Shown here piece after piece: positions 36,589-46,230 of a DNA stretch of 64,000 nt. Position numbers and translations under genes: made by a program. The DNA comes from Nannocystis pusilla. Lineage in GTDB: Bacteria > Myxococcota_A > Polyangia > Nannocystales > Nannocystaceae. Numbering within the stretch: position 1 is the stretch's first letter; each line of letters begins with the position of its first letter. The stretch covers positions 1,486,771 to 1,550,770 of the forward strand of contig NZ_JAIRAU010000001.1 in assembly GCF_020073745.1 (NCBI RefSeq). Direction: 5' to 3'. The notes below the pieces were generated by a model. That model searched no databases, was not told where the DNA came from, and saw only the letters and a list, made by a program, of their open reading frames with translations.

Positions 36589-39500
36589 CTACGAGCAGAA
36601 TTCGTCGCCCTTGGCCGGCACGCCCACGCCCCCGGCGAACGTGAGCGGGAGCGACTGGCACCAGCCGCTCGCGTCGCTGCAATCTTGCTGGCGCGCGACG
36701 TGGAGGTGCGGGGCGGACGAATAGCCGGTGTTACCCGAGTGGCCCAGCACGGTGCTCGTGGTCACGCTCTGGCCCTCGGTCACGGCGACGCTGCTCAGGT
36801 GGGCGTAGATCGACTGCGTACCGTCGGCGTGGCGGACCGTGACGAGGTTCGCCGCGGCCTTGCAGTCCTCGCCGCCGCCGTCGTAGCAGGCCTCGCCCAC
36901 CGTCGTGTCGTCGTGCACGACGACGACGGTGCCGCCGGCGATCGGGTGGATCGGCGTGCCGGTCGGCATGCCGATGTCGAACGCGTAGTACGACTTGGTG
37001 CCGGTGCCGTGGCTGATCCCGCCGCCGTTGCCCTGCGCGACGGTCACCGGCCCGGAGAGATCGGCGCACGCGAATGGCAGCGAGAATTCGACGAACTGCT
37101 GGAAGCACGCGACGGCCCCGCCCCACACGTGGCCGATGGTGCCGCCCCCGAGATCGAGGGCGTACCAGTTGCCGGTATAGGTGGGGTCGGTGCAGCGCGC
37201 CACGTCGCTCACCGCGACCTCCTCGCCGTAGCCGAGCGTACCGATCACGCTCGAGCTCGCGGTCGGGCGCGAGCGGACGTTGATGGCGCCGGCCGCGTTC
37301 TTCTCGGTCACGCGCACGTAGGGGCAGTCGGCGTCGGGCCCGGGCGGGTAGGGAGCGCCCGTGACGATCGCGTCGGTGATGGTCGCGCCCGCGTCATGAA
37401 GGCTCGTGTCGAGCTCGAGCGGGCAGGCGGTGGTCACGGTGCTCTCGTAGAGGAGGGCGCCGTTCCTGTAGTAGCGCGCCCGGCCGTCGACCATCTCGAT
37501 GCGAAACACGTCGCCGGCGGTGTAGGAGCCGAAGCTGCCCCTGAGGTTGCCGCTCTCGTAGATCTCGAGCTGCCCGTTGTCGCGCAGGTAGAACGCGAAG
37601 CCGATGTCCCAGTAGCCCTGGTGGGCGTCGCCGTGGCCGAGGCCGGCCATCTTTTTGCGATCGGTCTCGGCGGTCGAGAACTGCACGGAGCCGTCGATGG
37701 GCGCGATCGCCTGCACCGAGGAGGCGCCGGCGTGCCAGCCCGCGCCCGGGCCGGCGAGGCGCCTGAGCGCGCCCGGGGTCGATTCGGTGAAGCGGACGTT
37801 CTTCCACATCTCCGCCGGCATGCACGCGGCGTCGCCCTCGGCACAGGCGTGGATCGCAGCGCCGGTGATGGTCGCGCCCGCCTGGTACAGGCTCGTGTCG
37901 AGCTCGAGCGGGTACTCGAACGGAGCCGAGCTCGAGTGGATCACCACGTCGTTGCGGCGATAGCGGATCTGACCGCCGGCGACCTCGATGCGGAGCACGT
38001 CGGTGGTGGCGTAGGGGCCGAAGCTGCCGCGCAGGTGGCCGTCTTCGTAGATCTCGAGGTCGCCGCCCTGGCGCAGGTAGAACGCGAAGTCGAGGTCCTC
38101 GTAGCTCTGGTGAGCGTCGCCGTGGGAGAGCCCGGCCATCTTGGCGAGGTTCAGCTCGGCGGTGCCGAACTGCACGAAGCCGTCCCCGCCTTCGATCGCC
38201 TGGGCCGAGGAGGCGCCCGCGTACCAGCCGGTGCCGTTGGCCGCGAGGCGCGTGAGCGTCCCCGGGCTCGCGCTCGCGAAGCGGACGTTCTTCCACGTCT
38301 CGGGCGCGATGCAACCGCCCTCGCCGCAGGCCTGGACGACGGGGTCGGTGATGGTCGCGCCGGCATGGAGCAGGCTGGTGTCGAGCTCGAGCGGGTACTG
38401 GAACGCCGAGGTCGTGTTGGTGTGCACGACCACGCCGTTGTGGCGATAGCGGACGTGGCCGTCGACCACCTCGACGCGGAAGGTGTCGCCGGCGGCGTAG
38501 GTGCCGAAGCTGCCGCGGAGGCCGCCGTCCTCGTAGATCTCGAGGCCGCCGCCCTGGCGCAGGTAGAAGGCGAAGTCGATGTCGACGTAGCTCCGGGTCG
38601 CGTCGTCGAACGACAGGCCGGCCATCTTGGCGAGGTCGGTCTCGGCGGTGGAGAACTCGACGAAGCCGTCGCCGCCCGCGATCGCCTGGACCGAGGAGGC
38701 GCCGGCGGTCCAATCGGTGCCGAGGTTGCGCGTCAGGGTGGTGCCGGCGGCGGTGGCGAAGCCGACGTTCTTCCACGTCTCGGCCGGCATGCAGTCGGTC
38801 TCGCCCTCACCGCATTCGTGAACCCTGGGGTTGGTGATGGTCGCGCCGGCATCGAGGAGGCTGGTGTCGAGCTCGAGCGGGTACTGGAACGCCGAGGTCG
38901 TGTTGGTGTGGATGACCGCGCCGTTGTGACGATAGCGGATGTCGCCGCCGGCGACCTCGATGCGGAACGTATCGTCGGGGCCGTAGGTGCCGAAGCTGCC
39001 GCGCAGGTGGCCGTCCTCGTAGACCTCGAGCTCGCCGTTTTGACGGAGATAGAAGGCGAAGTCGATGTCGACGTAGCTCCGATTGGCGTCGTTGTGCGAC
39101 AAGCCGGCCATCTTGGCCAGGCCGGCCTCGGCGGTGGAGAACTCGACGAAGCCGTCGCCGTCCGCGATGGTCGCGACCGAGGAGGCACCGGCGGTCCAGC
39201 CGGAGCCCACGGTGCGCTTCAGCGTGGTGCTGCCCGCGGCGGCGAAGCCGACGTTCTTCCACGTCTCGACCGGCATGCAGGTGGTGTCGCCCGCCGTACA
39301 GCTGCGGAGCCCCGCCTCGGTGATGGTCGCGCCGGCGTCGAGGAGGCTGGTGTCGAGCGCGAGCGGGTACTGGAAGGGCGAGGTGTCGTTGGTGTAGATG
39401 ACCAGGCCGTTGTGGCGGTAGCGAATCTGGCCGTCGGCCACCTCGACGCGGAACCTGTCGCCCTCTCCGTAGGCCCCGAAGCTGCCGCGCAGGTTGCCGT

Positions 39501-39897
39501 CTTCGTAGATCTCGAGCTCGCCGTTTTGGCGCAAGTAGAACGCGAAGTCGATGTCGACATAGCTCTGATTGGCGTCGGAGAAGGACAGTCCGGCCATCTT
39601 GGCCCGGTCGGCCTCGGCGGTGGAGAATTCGACGAAGCCGTCGCCGAGCTCGATCGTCTGCACCGAGGAGGCGCCGGCGGTCCAGCCCGAACCAGGGCTT
39701 CGCGTCAGCGAAGCGCCGGCGGCCTCGACGTCGACGAGGTTGTCCCACTCGACCGGGACGCCCGGCGCGAGCGCCTGCTCGCGCAGCTCCACTGCCGGCT
39801 CGATGTCGTCAGGGCCGGCCTCGCAGGCGATGGCGAGCGCGGCGGCGCCGGGGAGCAGGAGCTGGAACCGAGGGGCCAGGATCGATGCACGCGTCAT
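36589..39897 (-). CDS. Lipoprotein with five large repeats, SH3 and M23 peptidase domains
   Basis: 1102 residues from the ATG at 39897, where a lipobox signal ('LPGAAALAIACEAG') starts. Five repeats of about 162 residues follow; each contains 'WTAGASSV', 'SYVDIDFAFYLRQNGELEIY' and 'FQYPLELDTSLL'-type strings, forming beta-sandwich modules of the lectin-like kind. Then comes an SH3-like stretch ('AAGAINVRSRPTASSSVIG') and an M23 metallopeptidase with 'SHGTGTKSYYAFDIG', 'SIYAHL' and 'APHLHV' zinc residues. It probably binds surface glycans or matrix through the repeats and cuts peptide cross-links of peptidoglycan; predatory use is a guess. It is transcribed toward the GT-C gene end. Confidence 0.9.
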   Translation of the reverse strand: MTRASILAPRFQLLLPGAAALAIACEAGPDDIEPAVELREQALAPGVPVEWDNLVDVEAAGASLTRSPGSGWTAGASSVQTIELGDGFVEFSTAEADRAKMAGLSFSDANQSYVDIDFAFYLRQNGELEIYEDGNLRGSFGAYGEGDRFRVEVADGQIRYRHNGLVIYTNDTSPFQYPLALDTSLLDAGATITEAGLRSCTAGDTTCMPVETWKNVGFAAAGSTTLKRTVGSGWTAGASSVATIADGDGFVEFSTAEAGLAKMAGLSHNDANRSYVDIDFAFYLRQNGELEVYEDGHLRGSFGTYGPDDTFRIEVAGGDIRYRHNGAVIHTNTTSAFQYPLELDTSLLDAGATITNPRVHECGEGETDCMPAETWKNVGFATAAGTTLTRNLGTDWTAGASSVQAIAGGDGFVEFSTAETDLAKMAGLSFDDATRSYVDIDFAFYLRQGGGLEIYEDGGLRGSFGTYAAGDTFRVEVVDGHVRYRHNGVVVHTNTTSAFQYPLELDTSLLHAGATITDPVVQACGEGGCIAPETWKNVRFASASPGTLTRLAANGTGWYAGASSAQAIEGGDGFVQFGTAELNLAKMAGLSHGDAHQSYEDLDFAFYLRQGGDLEIYEDGHLRGSFGPYATTDVLRIEVAGGQIRYRRNDVVIHSSSAPFEYPLELDTSLYQAGATITGAAIHACAEGDAACMPAEMWKNVRFTESTPGALRRLAGPGAGWHAGASSVQAIAPIDGSVQFSTAETDRKKMAGLGHGDAHQGYWDIGFAFYLRDNGQLEIYESGNLRGSFGSYTAGDVFRIEMVDGRARYYRNGALLYESTVTTACPLELDTSLHDAGATITDAIVTGAPYPPGPDADCPYVRVTEKNAAGAINVRSRPTASSSVIGTLGYGEEVAVSDVARCTDPTYTGNWYALDLGGGTIGHVWGGAVACFQQFVEFSLPFACADLSGPVTVAQGNGGGISHGTGTKSYYAFDIGMPTGTPIHPIAGGTVVVVHDDTTVGEACYDGGGEDCKAAANLVTVRHADGTQSIYAHLSSVAVTEGQSVTTSTVLGHSGNTGYSSAPHLHVARQQDCSDASGWCQSLPLTFAGGVGVPAKGDEFCS
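37330..39745. repeat. Five tandem coding repeats of about 486 bases
   Basis: The block containing GGAGGCGCC recurs at 39667, 39181, 38695, 38209 and 37720, spacings of 486, 486, 486 and 489 bases. Units stay in frame; the last copy is the most diverged. Recent unequal crossing-over within the gene is likely. Confidence 0.9.
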
Positions 39898-40256
39898 GGT
39901 CGAATCTGCGGCGCACGGTACCATCGGGCCCGCGGGCCGGGGCAATGGTCAGCGGCCGGGAGCGGGATCGATCATCGTCGAGTCGCAGGGGATCCGGAGC
40001 GACGCCGCCGAGAGAAACCCTCGCACGGACGAGGTGAATGAACTCCTCCTCGCCACCGCAGAATGGGCGGAGATCGGACGTTCGCTCGCTCGGCCTGGAT
40101 CGGGGTCGAGGGTCGACATGCTGGGGTTGCTTCACTACGACGAATTGGCGGCCGGCGGCCGAGCTCGCCGATCGCTCGCCTTCCATGCCAAACTCGGCCC
40201 ACCGGTTCGCCCGGCCAAATCCTCAGTTCAATGTCTCAATCACGGGAGAAGCGACC
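39898..40256. other. Intergenic region between divergent genes
   Basis: No gene is supported. It holds the promoter regions of the M23 lipoprotein (minus) and the esterase (plus). GGGAGAAG just before the esterase ATG is the only clear site. Confidence 0.35.
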
Positions 40257-41672
40257 ATGAATCGACCGATGACCTTCCTCGGCCTCCTGCTCGCGTGGAC
40301 GGCGGCCTCGCCCGCGCGCGCGCAGGGCTTCGTCGACGTGAACGGGCTCGCGGCCCTGGACGAGCGCCCGGCCACGAATCCGCGGCTGTTCGACGTGAGG
40401 TTCGCGACGGCGGCGATCGACCCGAAGGATCCCGTCCTGCCTTCTACCAGTACGATCGAGCAGCCCGAGGCGCGCGCGCGGATCCTCCTGCCCGCGAGCT
40501 ACGACGACGGCCAGGAGAGCTCGTACCCGGTGCTGTTCCTGCTTCACGGCGGGACGGGCTCCTACGTCGACTGGACGGGGGACGGAGACGCCGACGCGCT
40601 CGCCGCGGACCTCGACCTCATCGTCGTGATGCCCGAGGGCGGCGGGAAGGGCTGGTACACCGATTGGTTCGTGCGCGAGGCGGACGATACGCCGCGCTAC
40701 GAGACCTTCCACATCCACCAGCTCGTGCACTGGATCGACGCGAACTTCCGCACCCACGGGGCGCGCGAAGGCCGAGCGATCGCGGGGCTCTCGATGGGCG
40801 GCTTCGGGGCGCTGTCGTACGCGGCGCGGCACCCCGACCTGTTCGTCGCGGCCGCTTCGTTCTCGGGCGGCCTCGACATGACCTACTCGCCGCAACAGAT
40901 CATCGTCTGGGCGTCCGGCATCGGCGCGGCGGCCAACGCGAACGCGATCTTCGGGCCCTACAACAACGAGCCGTCGTGGGCGCACAACGCCCAGCAGCTC
41001 AACTACCGCGCGCACAACCCGGTCGACCTCGTGGGCAACCTCGGCGCCGTCGACCTCACGTATTACAGCGGGACGGACAACGACGCACAGATCCACGCGG
41101 TGAACCAGCGCTTCCACGCCGCGGTCGAGGCGGCCGGCTTCGATCCGGAGCGATCGCTGTGCACGAGCGGCGCGTGCACCGTCGTGGTGCCCGGCACCGG
41201 CCCGCGCTACATCGAGGAGACGCTGGCGAATCACAGCTTCACCTGGTGGAACCCGTGGCTCGCCGACTGGCTGCCGCACCTGATGGACGTGTTCGCAGAT
41301 CCGCCGCCGGCGCCGAGCGCCTTCGAGTACACCAGCGCCGACGACGAATTCGCGGCGTTCGACTACGAGGTGAGCATGTCACGCGCGGTGGCCGAATTCG
41401 CGACGCTCGTCGTCGCGGGGCCCGAGGGCTTCACGCTCGACGGGAGCGGCGCGGCCGAGGTGACGACGGCGCCGATCTACGTCCCGAGCGCGCCCTACCG
41501 CGTCTCGATCGAGGACGGCGCGGGCGTGGCCACCGAGTACACCGTCCTCGCCGATGCGAGCGGCCGACTCACGACGCCGCTCGTGCTCCTCGGCCCCGAC
41601 AATCCGTACCAGCAATACCAGGGCGCTTCGTCGCTGTTCTCCACGGCGAGCGTGGCGATCACGCCGCTCTGA
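40257..41672 (+). CDS. Secreted esterase of the alpha/beta-hydrolase (esterase D/Ag85) type
   Basis: 471 residues; ATG preceded by GGGAGAAG. Signal peptide 'FLGLLLAWTAASPARAQ'. The hydrolase part has 'YPVLFLLHGGTGSYVDW' (oxyanion region), the nucleophile elbow 'GLSMGGFGALSYAARHP' and a later 'HSFTWWNPWLADWLPHL' with the likely catalytic His. About 120 C-terminal residues form a beta-rich add-on that starts with 'SAFEYTSADDEFAAFDY', perhaps a binding domain. It probably hydrolyses an ester outside the cell; the substrate is unknown. Confidence 0.88.
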   Translation: MNRPMTFLGLLLAWTAASPARAQGFVDVNGLAALDERPATNPRLFDVRFATAAIDPKDPVLPSTSTIEQPEARARILLPASYDDGQESSYPVLFLLHGGTGSYVDWTGDGDADALAADLDLIVVMPEGGGKGWYTDWFVREADDTPRYETFHIHQLVHWIDANFRTHGAREGRAIAGLSMGGFGALSYAARHPDLFVAAASFSGGLDMTYSPQQIIVWASGIGAAANANAIFGPYNNEPSWAHNAQQLNYRAHNPVDLVGNLGAVDLTYYSGTDNDAQIHAVNQRFHAAVEAAGFDPERSLCTSGACTVVVPGTGPRYIEETLANHSFTWWNPWLADWLPHLMDVFADPPPAPSAFEYTSADDEFAAFDYEVSMSRAVAEFATLVVAGPEGFTLDGSGAAEVTTAPIYVPSAPYRVSIEDGAGVATEYTVLADASGRLTTPLVLLGPDNPYQQYQGASSLFSTASVAITPL

Positions 41673-41844
41673 CGCTCGCGCGCCGCCGTCGCGCGCGCGA
41701 GAGCGCCTCCGCCTCCTGATCGAGCGCGATGCCTGCGATCGACCCGGACGCGCATCTCCCGAGCCACGAGGGTCGGGGCGCCGGCGAGGATTCGTGCGCC
41801 CGGGCGTTCGTGTCGCGGGCTCCCTCACGCGCTCGCGGACAGCG

Positions 41845-42795
41845 ATGAAATTCGCGTCGGCGAGGTTGGCACGCTCCCTGCTCATGGTGGCCGCGATGCT
41901 GTCTCGCAACCGGTTTCCTCTTCATGCGCTCATCCTCGTCTCCGCGATCCTCGCGCCCGCTTGCAAGCCCGAGGAGGGGGCCACGACCGATACGGACGCG
42001 ACCGACTCGGCTGCGACCGACACGACTGCGAGCGAGCCGACCACCGGCGACACCGACACGGCCGCGAGCGAGCCGACCACCGGCGACACCGACACGGCCG
42101 CGACCGACACCGACACCGACACCGACACCGATACCGGCGGCGAGGCCTGCATCCCGCCCGATCCGGCAGTCACGGCCTCCATCGCCATCGACTTCGGCGA
42201 CTGGCCGATCATCGACGGCGAGCAGCAGATGATCGAGGTCGCGGCCGCCTGCACCGTCCAGTCGGCGACCCAGGCGGACGGCGAGATCCACGTCGCCCTG
42301 CTCTGCAGCCAGGACGAGCAGGTCGACGTGGCGATCGGCATCACCGTCACCGCCCCTGCGGACTTCACCACCGACATCAGCGACGGCCGGTCGGTGACGC
42401 TCGACGCCTACTGGCAGGGGGAGGGCCACCACGTCGGCGAGGGCGAGTGGTTCGTCCTCCGTGCGTCCGACGACGACGCGGTCCTGCTCGCCGGCGTCAG
42501 GCATGACAGCAACTACGGCGTCAACGAGGCGCTCGGCGCGATCACGATCAACACCGTCGAGGGCGTGTGCCCGCTGCCCTGCGGCGACGATTGCTTCGAC
42601 ACCTCCGACCCCGAGCGAGTCGCCTTCCAGTTCGTCCACGACGAGGGCCCCTCGATCGAGCTCGTCGACGGCAGCCGCGGCCAGTTCCTCGCCCTCGGCC
42701 GCAAGTTCGACGCCGTGGTCTCGACCGCCGAGAAGTACTACTGCCTGAACTGCTGGAGCTGGTACGTCTGGGTCGTCGGCTCCGTCCCCGCCTGA
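41845..42795 (+). CDS. Lipoprotein with T/D repeat linker
   Basis: 316 residues from the ATG at 41845; later ATGs at 41884 and 41896 could be the real start because the hydrophobic core and lipobox ('VSAILAPACK') follow them. The linker is a Thr/Asp repeat containing two exact 36-base copies and ending in 'TDTDTDTDT'. The mature domain is about 190 residues with six Cys and a C-terminal 'YYCLNCWSWYVW'. No family recognised. It is a surface lipoprotein of the kind that is numerous in this genome. Confidence 0.8.
   Translation: MKFASARLARSLLMVAAMLSRNRFPLHALILVSAILAPACKPEEGATTDTDATDSAATDTTASEPTTGDTDTAASEPTTGDTDTAATDTDTDTDTDTGGEACIPPDPAVTASIAIDFGDWPIIDGEQQMIEVAAACTVQSATQADGEIHVALLCSQDEQVDVAIGITVTAPADFTTDISDGRSVTLDAYWQGEGHHVGEGEWFVLRASDDDAVLLAGVRHDSNYGVNEALGAITINTVEGVCPLPCGDDCFDTSDPERVAFQFVHDEGPSIELVDGSRGQFLALGRKFDAVVSTAEKYYCLNCWSWYVWVVGSVPA
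42028..42140. repeat. 36-base tandem duplication and GACACC repeats
   Basis: Two identical 36-base copies (42028-42063 and 42064-42099) encode 'ASEPTTGDTDTA', followed by a short (GACACC) run that encodes the TD repeat. Slippage within the lipoprotein linker is the obvious cause. Confidence 0.85.
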
Positions 42796-42817
42796 GCTCG
42801 AGCCGGCGGCGTCTCGC

Positions 42818-43612
42818 TCAGACGAGGCCGAGCTCGGCGTCGGTCGCGTCGCGGCCGTACTTCCCGCGCGGCGGCATCGGTCGCCGCGACCAGTGCGGCT
42901 CGAACGCGACCGACGAGACCGTGCGCCCCTCGGGGAGCGCGCCGTTGCCCACGCCGCGCGAGTAGTCGTAGTAGATTTTGACGATCTCCTCGCGCGTCAC
43001 CTGCTGCGCCGAGGGGTGGGCGCGACAGGCGTCCTGCCAGCGCCGGACACGCGCGTACCTGGGCTCGTCCGGGAGCTCGAAGCCCTCGTAGTACTCGACG
43101 AACCAGAACCGCATGAACATCGGCGTGAACACGGCCTCGGCCCAGCCGAATTCGCCGTGGAGGAACGTGCGGTCGGGGCTGTGACGGCAGAGGAACGCGT
43201 CGATGCCCGCGTACTGCGCGAGGAGCCGGTCCCGCAGCGTCTCGCGCTTGGCCGGGTCCTGGTTCATCACGTAGCCGTAGCCCGCGTTCACGAAGTCGCT
43301 GCAGAGCGCGGTCAGCATGTTCTCGACGGCGCGCGCGAACGGGTCGCTCGCGGCGATGCGCGGCGCGGGGAAACGATCCTCGATGTACTGCATCAGGACC
43401 AGGCTCTCGCGCAGGACGCCGCCGGTCTCGGTCTCGAGGATCGGCAGCGTCGTGTGCCCCGGCGTCTTGGCGAGGAGCGCGGGGTCACGCGGCTTCGTGA
43501 CGTCGACGACCTCGAACTTCAGCGGGCCGGTGAGGCCCTTGAGGGCGAGGAGGATCTCGAGGCGCTGGCTGAAGGGGCAGACGGGGATGTGATAGACGCG
43601 GAGCTCGCTCAT
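42818..43612 (-). CDS. Glutathione S-transferase-like protein
   Basis: 264 residues, ATG start. The thioredoxin-like N-terminal domain has 'IPVCPFSQRLEILLALKG', where Cys in CPFSQ is at the position used by omega/CLIC-type GSTs, and 'TTLPILETETGGVLRESLVLMQYI' with the usual cis-Pro and glutathione-binding E-S. The helical C-terminal domain follows. It may conjugate or reduce with glutathione or another thiol in the cytoplasm; no pathway context is evident. Confidence 0.9.
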   Translation of the reverse strand: MSELRVYHIPVCPFSQRLEILLALKGLTGPLKFEVVDVTKPRDPALLAKTPGHTTLPILETETGGVLRESLVLMQYIEDRFPAPRIAASDPFARAVENMLTALCSDFVNAGYGYVMNQDPAKRETLRDRLLAQYAGIDAFLCRHSPDRTFLHGEFGWAEAVFTPMFMRFWFVEYYEGFELPDEPRYARVRRWQDACRAHPSAQQVTREEIVKIYYDYSRGVGNGALPEGRTVSSVAFEPHWSRRPMPPRGKYGRDATDAELGLV

Positions 43613-44041
43613 CGAGGCCCGAGCTTATCCGTGATCGCCGGAGCGGCGCAGACGCGGACGCGTCCGTCGCGTCGACCGAGGTCCTGGCACCGATGCGCGC
43701 GCAGTTCGAGCACGTCGTCGCCACCGAGCTGCCGGCGCTCTCCGACGACCTCGGGCTCTCGTCACACGCTGGCGAGGGGCTCGAGGGTACGTCGGACAGC
43801 TCCAGAAGATGAGGAGCGGCACCCTCCACTGGTGCGGGAGACGGGTCGCTTCAAGGAGCTCGAGCGCCGGGAGATCTCGCCGCCGGTGCACTTCGCGGGC
43901 CCTCGAGGGCTCGGCACCTCGGCGGCACGGATTGCGTCATTGCTGAGGAACAATCGGACCGGGTGATCCCATCAGCTCCCCTCCACGAGCCCGTCGCCGA
44001 TCACCTGGTTCGAGTCGGCTGCGCAGCCGTGGCAGGCGCTG
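43613..44041. other. Degenerate stretch upstream of an integrase remnant
   Basis: No intact gene. One plus-strand frame reads 'ETGRFKELERREISPPVHF' and on to about 43966, and another gives a short sequence from 43694, but neither has a start, length or neighbour that supports a gene. The region looks like decayed mobile or accessory DNA. Confidence 0.35.
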
Positions 44042-44063
44042 ATGCGGAGGTCCCGCTCACCCT

Positions 44064-44449
44064 CGTCTCGTCCGCGCGCTGCAGGCGCTCAAGGAGGAAG
44101 GGCTCGATCGCACGTGGGTTCTCCCTCGGCGCACCGAGCGCAATCCCGAGCCTGGAGGCACCCACAGCGACGAGCGCTACCTCGCGCGCCTCGTCACCGG
44201 CCTCCCTGGATCCGCCACTCCAGATTGACCCACCTGGCCGAGAAGGGCCTGCCTCTGCGGGCCCTGCAGCACCTCGCCCGTCACCAGGACGAAGCGACCA
44301 CCGCGCGGTACTACATCCACCTGGACAAGATGAAGTTGGCGGCGATGGCGGTCGACGCGAGCGCCGCCATGACCGAGCCGCCCCCGCCGCCGTCTGGAAG
44401 CGGCCTGGAAACGAAACGCAAAAAGCCCCGGATTGCCCTTGTAGCGTGA
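44064..44449 (+). pseudogene. Tyrosine recombinase (integrase) remnant, frameshifted
   Basis: The C-terminal catalytic part is recognisable: 'IRHSRLTHLAEKGLPLRALQ' then 'LARHQDEATTARYYIHL' with the R-x2-H-like and Tyr motifs of phage-type integrases. The upstream part lies in another frame (44064-44228, 'LVRALQALKEEGLDRTWVLP') that stops within the core domain. The N-terminal half and any partner genes are missing, so it is a dead fragment. Confidence 0.7.
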
Positions 44450-44514
44450 GCTACGGGGGTACGGAAGTTTTGGGGGAAAGTTTCGCGTTCTCGGGCCGCG
44501 CGGGTAGCGTGAGC
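44441..44514. repeat. 11-base direct repeat next to the integrase remnant
   Basis: GTAGCGTGAGC occurs at 44441-44451, over the end of the integrase fragment, and at 44504-44514. The first copy is part of a small GTAGC...GCTAC hairpin. It could be a relic of an attachment site or chance. Confidence 0.4.
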
Positions 44515-44534
44515 GCCCGACGTCGGCGGCACCG

Positions 44535-46187
44535 ATGCTCTTCGTCAGCTTCGATTTCCTGGTCTTCATCGTCCCCGTGCTCCTGATCTCGTGGGGGCTG
44601 TCGCACGTGCCGGTGCTGCGGGTCCTGTTCCTGACCGCGGCCAGCTACTTCTTCTACATGGCCGGGCCGGAGACGGACCCGCTGCAGCCGCCGTGGTACT
44701 TCGTCGGGCTGCTGGCGCTGTCGACGATCCTCGACTACGTCTGCTCGCACCAGATCTGGCAGCAACGCGCGGCCTTCGAGTCGACGGACCCGCGCCAGAA
44801 GGCGGCGGCGACCCGCAGGCGCAACTTCTGGCTGGGGATGAGCCTGGTCGGCAACCTCGGTCTGCTCGGCTACTTCAAGTACACCAACTTCTTCCTCGGG
44901 GTGTTCTCCGACGTCGCCCACGCGCTGGGGATGTCGGTGGTGGTGCCGCACCTCGAGCTGGTGCTGCCGATCGGGATCAGCTTCTACACGTTCCAGACGC
45001 TGAGCTACACGATCGACGTGTGGCGCGGGCGGCTGACGCCGGAGCCGAACTTCCGCAAGTTCGCGCTGTTCGTGGTGTTCTTCCCGCAGCTGGTGGCCGG
45101 GCCGATCGTGCGCGCGCACGAGTTCCTGCCGCAGCTGCACCGCCCGCCGCGCCTGTCGGCGGAGACGATGACCCGCGGGCTCTACCGGATCATGATCGGC
45201 GTGGTCAAGAAGGCGGTGCTCGGCGACTGGATCGCGGCCCAGTTCACCGACGCGATCTTCAACGCGCCCGAGAACTACACGTCGCTCGAGATCCTGCTGT
45301 CGCTGTACGCGTTCACGCTGCAGCTGTACGCCGACTTCAGCGGCTACACCGACATCGCCATCGGCGTGGCGCTGCTGCTCGGCTTCACGCTGCCGGAGAA
45401 CTTCGAGCGCCCGTACCAGGCCAGGAACCTCGGCGAGTTCTGGCGCCGCTGGCACATGACGCTGTCGACCTGGCTGCGCGACTACGTGTTCTTCCCGCTC
45501 GGCGGCAGCAAGGGCTCGCCCGGGCGGGTGTACTTCAACCTGTGGCTGACCATGTTCCTGGTCGGCATGTGGCACGGGGCCAGCTGGAACTTCGTGCTGT
45601 ACTCGAACATCCACGCGCTGGCGATGGTGTTCAACCGCTGGAACCGGCTGCGCAAGCGCGGGGCTTCGACGGCGAAGACGCGGGCGATGTGGGTCACCGG
45701 CCTGCTGATCCTGTTCGCGGTGGTGTACGGGCTGTCGTCGGCGGTGCTGCAGCTCGGCCAGCCGGAGAGCCTCGGCCTGGCCGGGTTCGCGGTGGCGATG
45801 TTCCTGATCGTCGCCCGCCTGCCCGAGACCGGGACGGCCTGGAACACCGCGCTGCACGTGCTGCTGACGTTCCACTTCACGGTGCTGTCGCGCGTGTTCT
45901 TCCGCGCCGACGACCTCGACACCTCGCGCAAGATGATCGCCGGGCTGCTCCGCTTCGACGCCCACGGGATCCGCGACGGCCTGATCTCGCCGTGGGTGTG
46001 GACGGCGCTGATCGCCGGGCTCGCCTACCACATCCTGTCGCCCAAGGAGCTGGTCGACCGCTGGAGCTACGCGGTCTTCCGCCGCGTGCCGGGCGTGGTG
46101 ATCGGGCTCGCGCTGGCGCTCCTGGCCCTGGCGGTCCACCTGCTGCTGTCGAGCGGGCCGCGGGCCAACATCTACTTCCAGTTCTGA
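44535..46187 (+). CDS. Membrane-bound O-acyltransferase of the AlgI type
   Basis: 550 residues, ATG start, about ten to twelve hydrophobic segments. The MBOAT core is complete, including 'FPQLVAGPIVRAHEFLPQL', 'YADFSGYTDIAIGVALLLG', 'RWHMTLSTWLRDYVFFPLGG' and the active-site His347 in 'GMWHGASW'. AlgI-type proteins move acyl groups across the inner membrane for O-acetylation of a polysaccharide. The next gene encodes an SGNH-hydrolase-like partner, as AlgI works with AlgJ/AlgX, so exopolysaccharide acetylation is likely. It is not clear which polymer is modified. Confidence 0.93.
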   Translation: MLFVSFDFLVFIVPVLLISWGLSHVPVLRVLFLTAASYFFYMAGPETDPLQPPWYFVGLLALSTILDYVCSHQIWQQRAAFESTDPRQKAAATRRRNFWLGMSLVGNLGLLGYFKYTNFFLGVFSDVAHALGMSVVVPHLELVLPIGISFYTFQTLSYTIDVWRGRLTPEPNFRKFALFVVFFPQLVAGPIVRAHEFLPQLHRPPRLSAETMTRGLYRIMIGVVKKAVLGDWIAAQFTDAIFNAPENYTSLEILLSLYAFTLQLYADFSGYTDIAIGVALLLGFTLPENFERPYQARNLGEFWRRWHMTLSTWLRDYVFFPLGGSKGSPGRVYFNLWLTMFLVGMWHGASWNFVLYSNIHALAMVFNRWNRLRKRGASTAKTRAMWVTGLLILFAVVYGLSSAVLQLGQPESLGLAGFAVAMFLIVARLPETGTAWNTALHVLLTFHFTVLSRVFFRADDLDTSRKMIAGLLRFDAHGIRDGLISPWVWTALIAGLAYHILSPKELVDRWSYAVFRRVPGVVIGLALALLALAVHLLLSSGPRANIYFQF

Positions 46188-46230
46188 CGGGCGCGACGAT
46201 GACCGCAGTGGTACGAAGGAACATGTCCCC

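Noticed and set aside
37330..39745. Regular repeats as a CRISPR-like or satellite array
   Set aside because: Units of 486 bases are in frame coding repeats, with no spacers.
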